The translations under genes were made by a program, and so were the position numbers. Shown here piece by piece: positions 8,260-16,419 of a stretch of 64,000 bases of DNA. Each line of letters opens with the position of its first letter. Position 1 is the stretch's first letter. Where the stretch lies: assembly GCF_023347535.1 (NCBI RefSeq), contig NZ_CP094473.1, positions 2,232,001 to 2,296,000 on the forward strand, read 5' to 3'. The notes below the pieces were generated by a model. The model searched no databases, was not told the DNA's origin, and saw only the letters and a program-made list of their open reading frames with translations. This DNA comes from Faecalibacterium sp. HTF-F. Its GTDB lineage: Bacteria; Bacillota; Clostridia; Oscillospirales; Ruminococcaceae.

Positions 8260-8634
8260 TCAGTGGGCAATGCCCACGGTCAGCACCAGCAGGACCACAC
8301 CCAGCACGGCATACAGCACCTCGGCTCCCAGCGTGGCCCGGTCGCCTTCCACGTACATCTTCTCCGGGTCGTCGGGGTCATAGTATAAGGTGACGGTATC
8401 TCCCACCGCAAAGCTCTTGCCCCGTGCAGGCTTCGGGTAGTGCAGCCGATGGCTGCCGCCTGCGGTGGTAAAGGCCAGCACATAGGCACCACCATCCCGG
8501 CTCTTCACGGTGCCCTCCACCGTGGCCGCGACCTTCTGCCCCTGCGTGCACAGCCTGCGCCGTGCCAGCACACTGCGCAGCGCCATAAAGAACATGATGC
8601 CTGCCCCCAGCAGGAAAATGATAACATTGAACAT
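8260..8634 (-). CDS. DUF3592-type small membrane protein
   Basis: A 124-residue protein with a membrane span at each end (MFNVIIFLLGAGIMFFMAL and LYAVLGVVLLVLTVGIAH) enclosing a small beta-rich domain. The segment VGDTVTLYYDPDDPEKMY is typical of DUF3592. The start at 8634 was chosen because GAGGG stands eight bases upstream; upstream in-frame ATG codons lack a site. Function unknown. It lies 14 bases upstream of the trigger-factor-like gene. Confidence 0.7.
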   Translation of the reverse strand: MFNVIIFLLGAGIMFFMALRSVLARRRLCTQGQKVAATVEGTVKSRDGGAYVLAFTTAGGSHRLHYPKPARGKSFAVGDTVTLYYDPDDPEKMYVEGDRATLGAEVLYAVLGVVLLVLTVGIAH

Positions 8635-8902
8635 TCTGTTTTCCCTCATTTTCTCGGCAGCCGCTTTCCCGCTCCGGGGCGCACCGGGCCGACACCGCGC
8701 CACTGCCGGTATGGCAGCAAGCGGGCCGTGCAGCGGTGTGCTGCGGTGTGCAAAAGCAGCTTCTTAGTCTGCGCATACAGGAGCACCCGCAGCGCGTCCT
8801 GTTTATTGTATCACACTTTGGCGAAAATTTCGCCCTGCAGCGGCTATTCAGAGTGCATCAATTTTGCCGCAAAAATTTGTCGAGAAAATCTGAAAATAAT
8901 GC
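8635..8902. other. Intergenic leader region without a recognisable gene
   Basis: About 270 bases between the DUF3592 gene (minus) and the tRNA-Leu promoter (plus). GC content falls from left to right. I see no convincing reading frame with a ribosome site and no structured RNA. It presumably holds the promoter of the minus-strand operon. Confidence 0.4.
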
Positions 8903-8930
8903 TTGACATTCTTCGTATATCTGGTATAAT
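8903..8930 (+). promoter_or_regulatory. Promoter of tRNA-Leu
   Basis: TTGACA (8903-8908) and TATAAT (8925-8930) with a 16-base spacer, both consensus, 44 bases before the tRNA. Confidence 0.85.
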
Positions 8931-8974
8931 AACTATCGTTCCGAGCGGTACAGCTCACGAACATAACAGAATAT

Positions 8975-9061
8975 GCGGATATGGCGGAATTGGCAGACGC
9001 GTTAGATTCAGGTTCTAATCGGGGCAACTCGGTGGAGGTTCAAGTCCTCTTATCCGCACCA
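8975..9061 (+). tRNA. tRNA-Leu (anticodon CAG), CCA encoded
   Basis: Acceptor arms GCGGATA/TATCCGC pair, discriminator A is at 9058 and CCA at 9059-9061. The anticodon stem TTAGA/TCTAA holds the loop TTCAGGT, giving anticodon CAG, which reads CUG. The long variable arm and the T arm GGTTCAAGTCC are as expected for a class II leucine tRNA. The 3' 21 bases reappear on the minus strand at 23245-23265. Confidence 0.95.
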
Positions 9062-9068
9062 AACCATG

Positions 9069-9112
9069 AAAATCCGAACCTTTTCTCGATAGGAGAAGGG
9101 TTCGGATTTTTT
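9069..9112 (+). terminator. Terminator of tRNA-Leu
   Basis: AAAATCCGAACC pairs with GGTTCGGATTTT around a TTTTCTCGATAGGAGAA loop and is followed by T residues. A nearly identical trailer follows tRNA-Tyr. Confidence 0.9.
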
Positions 9113-9235
9113 GTTTTCTTCGGAAAGCAAAATGAAGGCTCCTTCCCGACGGCTGTGTGTCCAAAACCTTATCAGAAGAACCGTATAACAAAAGTCACAA
9201 CTGTAAAGGTGCCGTAAGGCAGAAAGGACACGAGT

Positions 9236-9487
9236 ATGAAGTACGATGAAAGAACCTGCAAATTCAACATGGACACCGGCTGCGTGGAGCTGCTGCTCGG
9301 GGATGGGAGAAAAATTTCCATTGACTGCACTGGGGTCGAGGATGCGTTGGACGTGACCATGGCGCAGAGGTCGGAGTTGGATTACCTTATCCACAATGAC
9401 CCGTTGGGCTATGCAGACTTGATTCTGAATGGCGCCCCGGAGAAATACCTGAAAAATGTAAACGGGAGCCATGGGTTAGAAGATTAA
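9236..9487 (+). CDS. DUF6061-like small protein
   Basis: An 83-residue soluble protein. The pattern CKFNMDTGCVELLLGDG, then IDCTGVEDA, then QRSELDYLIHNDPLGYADLILNG is one I associate with the DUF6061 family of Clostridia. Function is unknown. A ribosome site AGAAAGGA precedes the ATG. The gene stands alone between the tRNA-Leu terminator and a shared terminator with the LysR gene. Confidence 0.7.
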   Translation: MKYDERTCKFNMDTGCVELLLGDGRKISIDCTGVEDALDVTMAQRSELDYLIHNDPLGYADLILNGAPEKYLKNVNGSHGLED

Positions 9488-9493
9488 GCAAAG

Positions 9494-9531
9494 AAAGAGC
9501 AGGAGCATTTTGAGAATGTTCCTGCGCTTTC
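9494..9531. terminator. Bidirectional terminator between converging genes
   Basis: AAAG.GCAGGA.CATT pairs with AATG.TCCTGC.CTTT. It lies between the DUF6061 gene (plus) and the lysR-type gene (minus). Confidence 0.8.
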
Positions 9532-10422
9532 TTATACCTGTTCCATCAACTTGACGAAGGCTTGTGCATAGCGCGGCAGATAGTCACCGGTGCGCCATGC
9601 CGCCACCGATTCAATATGAAGTGTACAGTTTTGTAAAGGATAGGCTCCGAAAGGAATATCAAGCTCCAGATGTTCCAGCAGTTCTCCGCTCAAAAATCCA
9701 ATTCCATAGCCATTTGCAGCCAATGCGGCCGCAGCACGAATATTGCTGCTCTCTAAAATCTCGGCGGGCTGAATATGCCGTTTTTCCAGTTCCTGAAGGA
9801 TATACTGCCCCTGCCGCTGGGTACGATTTTGCAAAAGCAAAGTCTGTCCGGCCAACCACTCCAGCGAAAACTCTCCTCTTTGGGCAGATTTCGCTTCTAA
9901 CGGATGCCCTTTCGATAAAATTGCGTACATCTTATCACTGTGCATGACCTGATAACTTAAGCCGGTCATTCGTTCAAAGGACATATAAAATGCCAGATCT
10001 ATTTCGCCGTTCAGCAATTTCTGGTCAAGTACGGCACTGGGGGCCTCTACAATGCGGAACTGTACCTGCGGAAACTCTTTGTGGAAGATGGGTAGTACCT
10101 TCGGCAGCGAGAAGCTGCATCGGAACGGCGGGATACCAACATAAAGAACACCCCGGTCAGAACGCAGAATATCCGTCATCTCTGCATCCATCTCACGCTT
10201 CTGGCTTAGGATACGCTCCACATGGGCATAGTACCGCTGTCCGGCATAGGTCAGCTTCAATCGGCGGCTCCCACGTTGAAACAAAACCAGTCCAAGGTCT
10301 TCTTCCAACTTTTGCAAAAATTTAGAAAGTGTAGGCTGGCTGACATAGAGCTGCCGCGCTGCATGGGTAAGATTTCCGCATTTTACAATAGTGGAAAAAT
10401 ATTCTAACTCCTTGAAATCCAT
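9532..10422 (-). CDS. LysR-family transcriptional regulator
   Basis: A 296-residue regulator. The N-terminal winged helix-turn-helix is clear (LEYFSTIVKCGNLTHAARQL, YVSQPTLSKFLQKLEEDLGLVLF), followed by a type 2 periplasmic-binding-like effector domain (~90-295). It is transcribed divergently from the exported flavoprotein reductase, the usual arrangement for a LysR activator and its target. The effector is therefore probably the reductase's electron acceptor or a related metabolite. The 170-base gap contains AT-rich dyads such as ATAAGCTATAG that could be its binding site. Confidence 0.92.
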   Translation of the reverse strand: MDFKELEYFSTIVKCGNLTHAARQLYVSQPTLSKFLQKLEEDLGLVLFQRGSRRLKLTYAGQRYYAHVERILSQKREMDAEMTDILRSDRGVLYVGIPPFRCSFSLPKVLPIFHKEFPQVQFRIVEAPSAVLDQKLLNGEIDLAFYMSFERMTGLSYQVMHSDKMYAILSKGHPLEAKSAQRGEFSLEWLAGQTLLLQNRTQRQGQYILQELEKRHIQPAEILESSNIRAAAALAANGYGIGFLSGELLEHLELDIPFGAYPLQNCTLHIESVAAWRTGDYLPRYAQAFVKLMEQV

Positions 10423-10506
10423 ATAGATTCACCTGCCTATTCCGTGTGCTTTTATTTTATCATGTACTATGCATATAAGCTATAGAAAAAATGAAAAATT
10501 GATATT

Positions 10507-10534
10507 TTTGGAATCGAAAAAGTTATGATATACT
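10507..10534 (+). promoter_or_regulatory. Promoter of the flavoprotein reductase gene
   Basis: TTTGGA (10507-10512) and TATACT (10529-10534), 16-base spacer. The weak -35 fits a gene needing LysR activation. Confidence 0.55.
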
Positions 10535-10596
10535 GCTACTTGTGAAATATATCACAAGAAAATCTTTCTTTGGGACGAAAAAAGCAGGAGGAAATC

Positions 10597-12387
10597 ATGA
10601 AAAAGAACAAGATGCTGTATCGCATTGTTGCAGCAGTCCTTGCTTGTGCAGTGGTTGCGCTGGCGCTCGTCACGTATCAGAGCCGCAGTAGCAGCAATGC
10701 ACCTGTGGCAGAAGGCGCTGTGACTGCAACTGGTTCGGCGAAGGGCATGGAAGGCGATGTGGTGGTGGAAGTCACAGCAGATGCCACTACTATATACTCC
10801 ATCACTGTGAAGGAGCAGAATGAAACACAGGGCATTGGCTCTGTGGTCTGTGAGCAGCTGCCGGATACCATGGTGGCTGCAAACAGCTACAATGTGGATG
10901 GCATTGCCGGTGCAACGGTCACCAGCGATGCGCTGAAGGAAGCCGTGAAAGCCGCTCTGACCAGTGCCGGGCTGGACGCATCTGCTTTTGCAGTTGCACA
11001 GACGAGCGATGCCGCAGTGGAAAAAACTGCCGAGAGTCTGGATTGTGATGTGGTCATTGTTGGTGCAGGCGGTGCCGGTTTGACTGCTGCTGCACAGGCC
11101 GCTGAAAATGGAGCCAAGGTCATTGTTGTTGAAAAGATGCCCATTGTGGGCGGCAACAGCCTGAAAGCAACGGGCGGCATGAACGCTGCGGACACCAAAT
11201 ATCAGGAAGCACTGGGCATTACGGACAGTGGTGTGGACGAATTTATCGAGGATACCATGAATGGCGGCCATCAGATCAACGACCGCAGCTTGGTGACCGT
11301 GATGGCAGAAGAAAGTTCGGATGCAGTCGATTGGCTGGATGCTATCGGTGCTCCGCTGCCCAAAGTCGCTGCAACGGGCGGCACTACCCACAAATATCTG
11401 CATGAGCCGGAAGATGGAAGCGCAGTCGGCAGCTATCTGGTTGAAAAGCTGAATGCACAGGCAGAAAAGCTGGGTGTGCAGATCATGCTGAACACCGAAG
11501 CGACCGAGATCCTGACGGAAAATGGTGCTGCGGTTGGCATCAAGGCAGAAAGCAAGGAACATAATTATACCATCCATGCAAAGAGCGTGATCCTTGCGAC
11601 CGGTGGTTTTGGCGCGAACTTTGATTTGATGGCCAGCTTCAATCCGGCACTGGCCAATGCTGTGACCACCAATCACGCCGGTGCTACGGGTGATGGTATC
11701 TTGATGGCAGAAGCCATTGGCGCTGACACGGTGGACATGGATCAGATCCAGCTGCATCCGACCGTTTATCAGGAAACCGGCCTGCTGGTTTCGGAGAGTG
11801 TGCGCAGCATGGGCGGTATTCTGGTCAATGCTGAAGGCAAGCGTTTCTGCAACGATCTGGCTACCCGTGATGCTGTTTCCAATGCGGAATTGGAGCAGCC
11901 GGGTGCATACGCCTATATTATTTTTGACCAGCGTATTGTGGACGATCTGAAGTCCTGCCAGAAGTACATTAAAAATGGCCTGACCGTTTCTGCCGACAAC
12001 TACGAAGATCTGGCAAAAGCAATGGGACTGGAGGGCGATGCCATCCAGAACTTTGTGGATACGATGGATACTTGGAACGCAGCAGTGGCAGCAGGCGAGG
12101 ACAAAGAGTTTGGCCGCAACAACGGTATAGACGCTGACCTTTCTACTGCACCCTATTACGCGATCAAAATCGCACCGGGCATCCATCATACCATGGGTGG
12201 CCTGAAGATCAACACAGACGCAGAGGTCCTTGATACGCAGGGGAATGCGATCCCCGGTTTGTATGCCGCTGGCGAAACGACCGGCGGTGTGCATGGCGGC
12301 AACCGCATTGGCGGCAATGCCGTGTGCGACTTTGTAGTGTTTGGCCGGATCGCGGGCAACAACGCTTCGGCTTACGCAGCGAACTAA
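10597..12387 (+). CDS. Exported FMN/FAD flavoprotein reductase (fumarate reductase-like)
   Basis: A 596-residue protein starting at 10597 after GCAGGAGG. An N-terminal hydrophobic anchor (MLYRIVAAVLACAVVALALV) is followed by an FMN-binding domain (~40-135) with the DGIAGATVTS motif, whose threonine is the usual site of covalent FMN attachment. A FAD-binding domain follows, with VVIVGAGGAGLTAA (dinucleotide fold, ~152), and a C-terminal GGVHGGNRIGGNA motif. This is the architecture of extracytosolic fumarate/urocanate-type reductases that use the electron acceptor at the membrane surface. A catalytic-type Arg lies in LATRDAVS. The actual substrate is unknown. The divergent LysR gene is the probable regulator. 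Confidence 0.88.
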   Translation: MKKNKMLYRIVAAVLACAVVALALVTYQSRSSSNAPVAEGAVTATGSAKGMEGDVVVEVTADATTIYSITVKEQNETQGIGSVVCEQLPDTMVAANSYNVDGIAGATVTSDALKEAVKAALTSAGLDASAFAVAQTSDAAVEKTAESLDCDVVIVGAGGAGLTAAAQAAENGAKVIVVEKMPIVGGNSLKATGGMNAADTKYQEALGITDSGVDEFIEDTMNGGHQINDRSLVTVMAEESSDAVDWLDAIGAPLPKVAATGGTTHKYLHEPEDGSAVGSYLVEKLNAQAEKLGVQIMLNTEATEILTENGAAVGIKAESKEHNYTIHAKSVILATGGFGANFDLMASFNPALANAVTTNHAGATGDGILMAEAIGADTVDMDQIQLHPTVYQETGLLVSESVRSMGGILVNAEGKRFCNDLATRDAVSNAELEQPGAYAYIIFDQRIVDDLKSCQKYIKNGLTVSADNYEDLAKAMGLEGDAIQNFVDTMDTWNAAVAAGEDKEFGRNNGIDADLSTAPYYAIKIAPGIHHTMGGLKINTDAEVLDTQGNAIPGLYAAGETTGGVHGGNRIGGNAVCDFVVFGRIAGNNASAYAAN

Positions 12388-12670
12388 GCCATTTATATAA
12401 AACAAAAAACAGGGTGCGCCCTGCGGACGCCCCCTGCCAAAAGCCACAGACAACAGCGATATGTACAGCAGGGAGTTCCCCACCGGAGGGAACTTCCTGT
12501 TTTTCGTTGTTTGCATGATGGGCCTGTTCCGCCTGCCATGCGGCAAACTCCCGCTGACCTTCCTCGCTGTTCCAGCAGGCAAGGATGGCCGGGTAGAATG
12601 CCCGTGCCAGACGGTCGATGACTTCATCGGGATAAGGGGAAGTGTTTGTGGACTTTTTCTTTTTGTTCAA
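12209..12670 (-). CDS. Small element-encoded protein, read-through into chromosome
   Basis: TTG start at 12670 with AAAGGAG seven bases upstream. The product begins MNKKKKSTNT and continues YPDEVIDRLARAFYPAIL, CWNSEEGQREFAAWQ. The first ~60 residues match the 59-residue protein at 56729-56908, which also sits just downstream of a relaxase region. From about residue 75 the frame runs into a minus-strand hairpin (12400-12430) and then antisense to the flavoprotein gene. The C-terminal half is therefore likely an artefact of the insertion junction. Function unknown. Confidence 0.55.
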   Translation of the reverse strand: MNKKKKSTNTSPYPDEVIDRLARAFYPAILACWNSEEGQREFAAWQAEQAHHANNEKQEVPSGGELPAVHIAVVCGFWQGASAGRTLFFVLYKWLSSLRKPKRCCPRSGQTLQSRTRHCRQCGCRHAHRRSFRQRHTNRGSHSPAYQGPLRLC

Positions 12671-12813
12671 ACGCACGCTCCTTTGATCGTCCCACCGTGG
12701 CAAAGTTGGGCGAGAAAATCAAAGTTCCAATTTTTATCAGGCGCAAGGGCGCGGATGCTTTCCGCCCTGCACTTGCGGCTGGGGGCTCGTTGATGGCTTA
12801 CAGGTGCCTGTCG

Positions 12814-13698
12814 TTATGCGATTTCTTTCTCGTTCAGCATTTCTTCAAACTGTGCCATATACGCCTTGTGCTGCTTGAGGATTTTTAGCGTTTCAGTTTT
12901 GGCGTAGGAATCGTCCGGTAGCTTAGGCAAGTATCTCATCAAAAAATCAAAGTCCTGCTGAATCCGCCGGACAGCGACTTCCAACGCGGAGTAGTTGATT
13001 CCAGAGTAGTGTGAGTAGCTCGACTGCGGAGCGGGGCGGTCCTCCGGGTGCAGAATCTCGTGCACGATCTGCTTGCGGTTCGGAAAATCGGCTCTGGCAA
13101 GGCGGTGCATATCAGCATCACGGACTTTGAACTGCCCGGACAGGATTTTCTCCTGCATACCGGGCACCATCTGTTCCATGATCTCTACGCCACGCATGAA
13201 TTTTTCAGAACGGGCAACGTAGGATTCGCTGACATTGTTCCGCTCCGCAATCTGCTTGCGGATGCTCGCTTCCGCAGAGGTGGGAGGAATTGTGTCAATT
13301 TGACACAATTCCTCCGGGGCGGTTTTCTTGGCAGCAGCCGTGTGCTGGTTGTTGCCGTTTCCACCGGGCTTTCGATGCTCCACACTGTACTGTTTTCCAA
13401 TGAGGAACTTCTTCTGCTCCGGGGTTAAATTGCGCCGCCCCAACTGGTTCTTACAGATCCAAGCGAGAACTTCTTCCCGGCTTTCAAAGGGGAGCGGCAT
13501 CGTGGAGAAAGAGATTTCGGGATGTTCCTGAACGATTTCATAACGATTGTGGCCATCAACAAGTGTGTTGTTCCACACGATCAAAGGAGAGATCAGCTTG
13601 CCCTCTTTCAGGATATTTTCTTCAAGCTGCTTAAATTCATCATCGGTCAGAGGGGGAATCTGGGACTGGAACTCCGGGTCAATTTTCAGATTGATCAT
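12814..13698 (-). CDS. ParB-like nuclease-domain protein of the mobile element
   Basis: A 294-residue protein. The N-terminal ParB/Srx-type fold shows LTDDEFKQLEENILKEGKLISPLIVW followed by VDGHNRYEI. A lysine-rich linker with AAAKKTAPEE and a helix-turn-helix-like segment (SAEASIRKQIAERNNVSESYVARSEKF) follow. The start at 13698 has AAAGGAG seven bases upstream. It lies 12 bases downstream of the relaxase gene. Proteins like this in Clostridia integrative elements probably assist partition, regulation or relaxosome assembly. Confidence 0.8.
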   Translation of the reverse strand: MINLKIDPEFQSQIPPLTDDEFKQLEENILKEGKLISPLIVWNNTLVDGHNRYEIVQEHPEISFSTMPLPFESREEVLAWICKNQLGRRNLTPEQKKFLIGKQYSVEHRKPGGNGNNQHTAAAKKTAPEELCQIDTIPPTSAEASIRKQIAERNNVSESYVARSEKFMRGVEIMEQMVPGMQEKILSGQFKVRDADMHRLARADFPNRKQIVHEILHPEDRPAPQSSYSHYSGINYSALEVAVRRIQQDFDFLMRYLPKLPDDSYAKTETLKILKQHKAYMAQFEEMLNEKEIA

Positions 13699-13710
13699 AC
13701 GCACACTCCT

Positions 13711-15246
13711 TTATCTCTCCTGCTGCGTCTGTTCTTCCTCCCGGAAAAAGGACGCAACATTCTGCTTTGCGGTTTTCAGCTTGAGCAGTTCTTCCTTGGC
13801 TTCTTTGTACTGTTCATAGAACTTTGCCTTTTCGGATGCCAGCTGCGCATACTCGGCTTCCAGCTTTTTCGGGCTGGGCAGCTTGGTGATGTCGTTTGCC
13901 TTGAAATAGGCTGCTGCCGCCCGGTGCGCTGTCAGCTCTGCACAGTGCTGTTCTTCAAAGGCTGCTGGTCGTTTTGCAGTTTTTAACTGCTGTGCGATGT
14001 CCTTGGTGCTGGCGTAGGCTGCGACGTGATAGCGCAGCTCTTTGTTGAATTTCATGCGACCTTCGAGGTCTTTCACTACTGCCAGCGAATCGTGATACTT
14101 GGTTTCCAGTTCGGCGATGCGCTGGTTCAAGGCGTCCTCGTCGGTCAAGTTCTTTTCCTGCAGAAGATTCACGGTCTGTGCCATAACTTTGAGATTGTGT
14201 TTAGTGAGCCAACGCTTATAGCCGATGCCCTTGCCCTCGGTCATTCTCGACTGGATGTCGATCAGTTTCCCGATGGTATCCTGCTTGAACTGCGCCTTGG
14301 GTTTGCGTTCGGCGTTTGCCTGCAACGTGGCAAGCACTGCTGCCTTATCGAACTTGTCACCGAGCTTTTTTGCCCGGATGAACTTCGTTCTGCCAGAGGG
14401 CAGATAGCTGAGCTGTCCACGGCTTTCCTTGACGGTGATGCCATACTGTTGCATGAGCCTGTCGGAAAATTCTTCAAAGCTCGTGGCACGGTACAATACA
14501 GACGAAATCTGTCTCCGTAAAGTATCCTTCACAGTTTCAAACTTCTTCTGCCGGGGCTGCTGTCCGGCTACGGTAAGGGCTGCGTTTTCACGGTCAAGTT
14601 TTAACTGGCCGCGCCTGCGCGCCCAATACTCGGCTTCGCTCACGCGCTCCTTCGAGCCGTTGAGCAGGTCGATCTGGTACAGACCAGCACCTTCGCACAA
14701 CTCCATGACCTCGACACGCAAGTGCCGCATGGTCTGGGCAGTGCTGGAGTGCTTCATGCCCTCACGCCAGTCGCGGGGCTTCTGCATATAGGGCTTGCGC
14801 TCCACCTCTCGTGTTCGGATGCTGCCAATCACGATGTGGACATGGATATTTCCCGAATGGTTGTGCCCATCCGGGTGAGTGCAGACGATGGCGGGATGAC
14901 CGGGAAAGTTTTCTTCGCAGAATTTCAGGCCAAGAGCCTGTGCCGTTTCCATGGTCAAGCCATTGTCGGCTGCATCTCTGGGGTCAAAGCTGATGATATA
15001 CTGGTGGCTTTTGATATCACCATGCTGGGTATTCTTGCCATACTTGCGGTTTGCCAGCAAACAGGCTGTAGCAAACGAGAAATCGCCGCACTCAAGGGTG
15101 TCGAGCAGGTACGAATCCCGCAGCTTCGGCTTGCCCTGTTCATCCAGAAGTTGCTTTCCAGTGAACGCATCGTGTTGATAAACGAGGTACGCTTCGATGG
15201 CGGTATAGTCCGAGTTTTTAGAGGCGATATGCTTGAGCGTTGCCAT
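13711..15246 (-). CDS. mobA: MobA/MobL-type relaxase (MOBP)
   Basis: A 511-residue DNA relaxase that nicks oriT and pilots the strand in conjugative mobilization. The metal-binding histidine motif is HPDGHNHSGNIHVHIVIGS near residue 125. Upstream lie SHQYIISFDPRD and an N-terminal YLVYQHD region with candidate nucleophile tyrosines. The C-terminal half is coiled-coil rich (LAVVKDLEGRMKFNKEL, YEQYKEAKEELLKLKTAKQN). The start overlaps the mobC gene by about 28 bases. Cognate partners are MobC and the oriT candidate upstream. Confidence 0.9.
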   Translation of the reverse strand: MATLKHIASKNSDYTAIEAYLVYQHDAFTGKQLLDEQGKPKLRDSYLLDTLECGDFSFATACLLANRKYGKNTQHGDIKSHQYIISFDPRDAADNGLTMETAQALGLKFCEENFPGHPAIVCTHPDGHNHSGNIHVHIVIGSIRTREVERKPYMQKPRDWREGMKHSSTAQTMRHLRVEVMELCEGAGLYQIDLLNGSKERVSEAEYWARRRGQLKLDRENAALTVAGQQPRQKKFETVKDTLRRQISSVLYRATSFEEFSDRLMQQYGITVKESRGQLSYLPSGRTKFIRAKKLGDKFDKAAVLATLQANAERKPKAQFKQDTIGKLIDIQSRMTEGKGIGYKRWLTKHNLKVMAQTVNLLQEKNLTDEDALNQRIAELETKYHDSLAVVKDLEGRMKFNKELRYHVAAYASTKDIAQQLKTAKRPAAFEEQHCAELTAHRAAAAYFKANDITKLPSPKKLEAEYAQLASEKAKFYEQYKEAKEELLKLKTAKQNVASFFREEEQTQQER

Positions 15247-15652
15247 ACAGTTCACCCAGAACTTTCTCGGTGTGCAGCCGAAATGCGGTCAGGTCTGCAA
15301 GTTCGTCAAGGAGTTTCGCTCGGATCTGCTCGGTGTCTGCACCGCCGGAATTGAAGTGCCTTGCAAGCTGGTTGAGATTGCTGCCCACCTTGCTGCACTG
15401 GGCAAGCAAAGTGGAAACAGCAGTCAGGGTTTCTTCTCCGCCGCCGGCAACGATGACTGTTTTCTCGATCTTGACGTTGTGGATGGCACGGCGGATAAAA
15501 GTGGAGAGGGAGAGATTCAGGAGTTTGCAAGTGAGTTCCAGTGACGCTTTTTCCTCCGCTGTCACACGGAACTTGATGACGTGCGTTTTGTTGTTCGGCG
15601 TGTCGTGGTGCTGGGAATTGCTAGGGGTCGATTGAACATTCGTTTTGGTCAT
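15218..15652 (-). CDS. mobC: MobC-like relaxosome accessory protein
   Basis: A 144-residue protein with a ribbon-helix-helix-like N-terminal region (HVIKFRVTAEEKASLELTCKLLNLSLSTFIRRAI) and the mobC-type segment SKVGSNLNQLARHFNS. It presumably binds oriT DNA and helps the relaxase nick. GGAGGTACA precedes the ATG. It is the first gene of the mobilization operon, directly next to the candidate oriT. Confidence 0.85.
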   Translation of the reverse strand: MTKTNVQSTPSNSQHHDTPNNKTHVIKFRVTAEEKASLELTCKLLNLSLSTFIRRAIHNVKIEKTVIVAGGGEETLTAVSTLLAQCSKVGSNLNQLARHFNSGGADTEQIRAKLLDELADLTAFRLHTEKVLGELYGNAQAYRL

Positions 15653-16343
15653 TGTACCTCCTGTCTGTTCGATAACTCCTCGGTGAAGTTATGTAAGCAC
15701 GACACGCCGTTCCATTCGTGCCGCAAGGCACGAATGATGAGCAGGGTTTGGGGCAGGCACGCCCCAACAAGATCACTTGGAAAACTCGCAAGAGTTTGAG
15801 AAGTGAAGTCCCGGATGGATAGAAATTTTCAAGAATTGAAAATTTGTGGCCACGGGACGGTTCTTGCCCTCTACCGCTGCGCTCAAAACCGTTTCTGGGT
15901 AATTGTTTCCGAATTGTTAAGGCGCAAAAAATAAGTAGAGGTTGTGCTGCTCATGTATGTGGGTCACCGTTTGCTCCGAACGCAGTTCCTGCCCCTGTTT
16001 GTGCAGCGGCGTTGACGGAAAGTCGGTATCACGTCCGGTCGGCTCATAAAATTTTCAAGGTACGTTTCCCATAAAGAAAAATACCGCCCACGCAGCGCAG
16101 CGATGATTTTGTCGGGTGAATCGGCGGCAAAATAGATCGGATGTGTTGCGGGGCGGTAAAAATCTTCATGGGGAATAAATCCTCGCCGCTCTGTACTTTT
16201 CTACAAAATTGGTGGGATTTGCGATAAAGGGTATCATGGATTGCAGGGCACGTCAAGATGGTTTTGCAAATTTTATTGCAGTAAAGCAGTGATAGTAGGA
16301 CTTATGTTTAACACACGGCAAGAAACAATTTCCGTTTCGCACA
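15653..16343. other. Non-coding mobilization region with oriT candidate
   Basis: About 690 bases between mobC and the regulator promoter. Near mobC are two stem structures: CATTCGTGCC GCAA GGCACGAATG (15713-15736) and TTGGGGC/GCCCCAA (15748-15767). A further GTCCCG/CGGGAC pair brackets 15807-15858. Stems beside mobC/mobA are the usual signature of oriT, though the nick site cannot be placed. The rest (15870-16340) shows no convincing gene. Confidence 0.55.
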
Positions 16344-16372
16344 TTGTAATGTTCGCAGAAAAAACTTATAAT
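16344..16372 (+). promoter_or_regulatory. Promoter of the two-component/ABC cargo
   Basis: TTGTAA (16344-16349), a 17-base spacer and consensus TATAAT (16367-16372), 47 bases before the response regulator start. Confidence 0.75.
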
Positions 16373-16419
16373 GCTTTTGAACCTGTAGGACACACAAAAC
16401 GCGGAAAAGAGAGGGAATC

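Noticed and set aside
10552..12627. 691-codon frame antisense to the flavoprotein reductase
   Set aside because: Product is cysteine/histidine-rich shadow sequence and spans a mobile-element junction; the sense gene is well supported.
15720..16020. A replication origin in the first mobile element
   Set aside because: The stems lie next to mobC/mobA and no replication initiator is encoded, so oriT is the better reading.
16044..16256. 70-codon minus-strand frame in the mobilization spacer
   Set aside because: No good ribosome site and no recognisable pattern; likely random.
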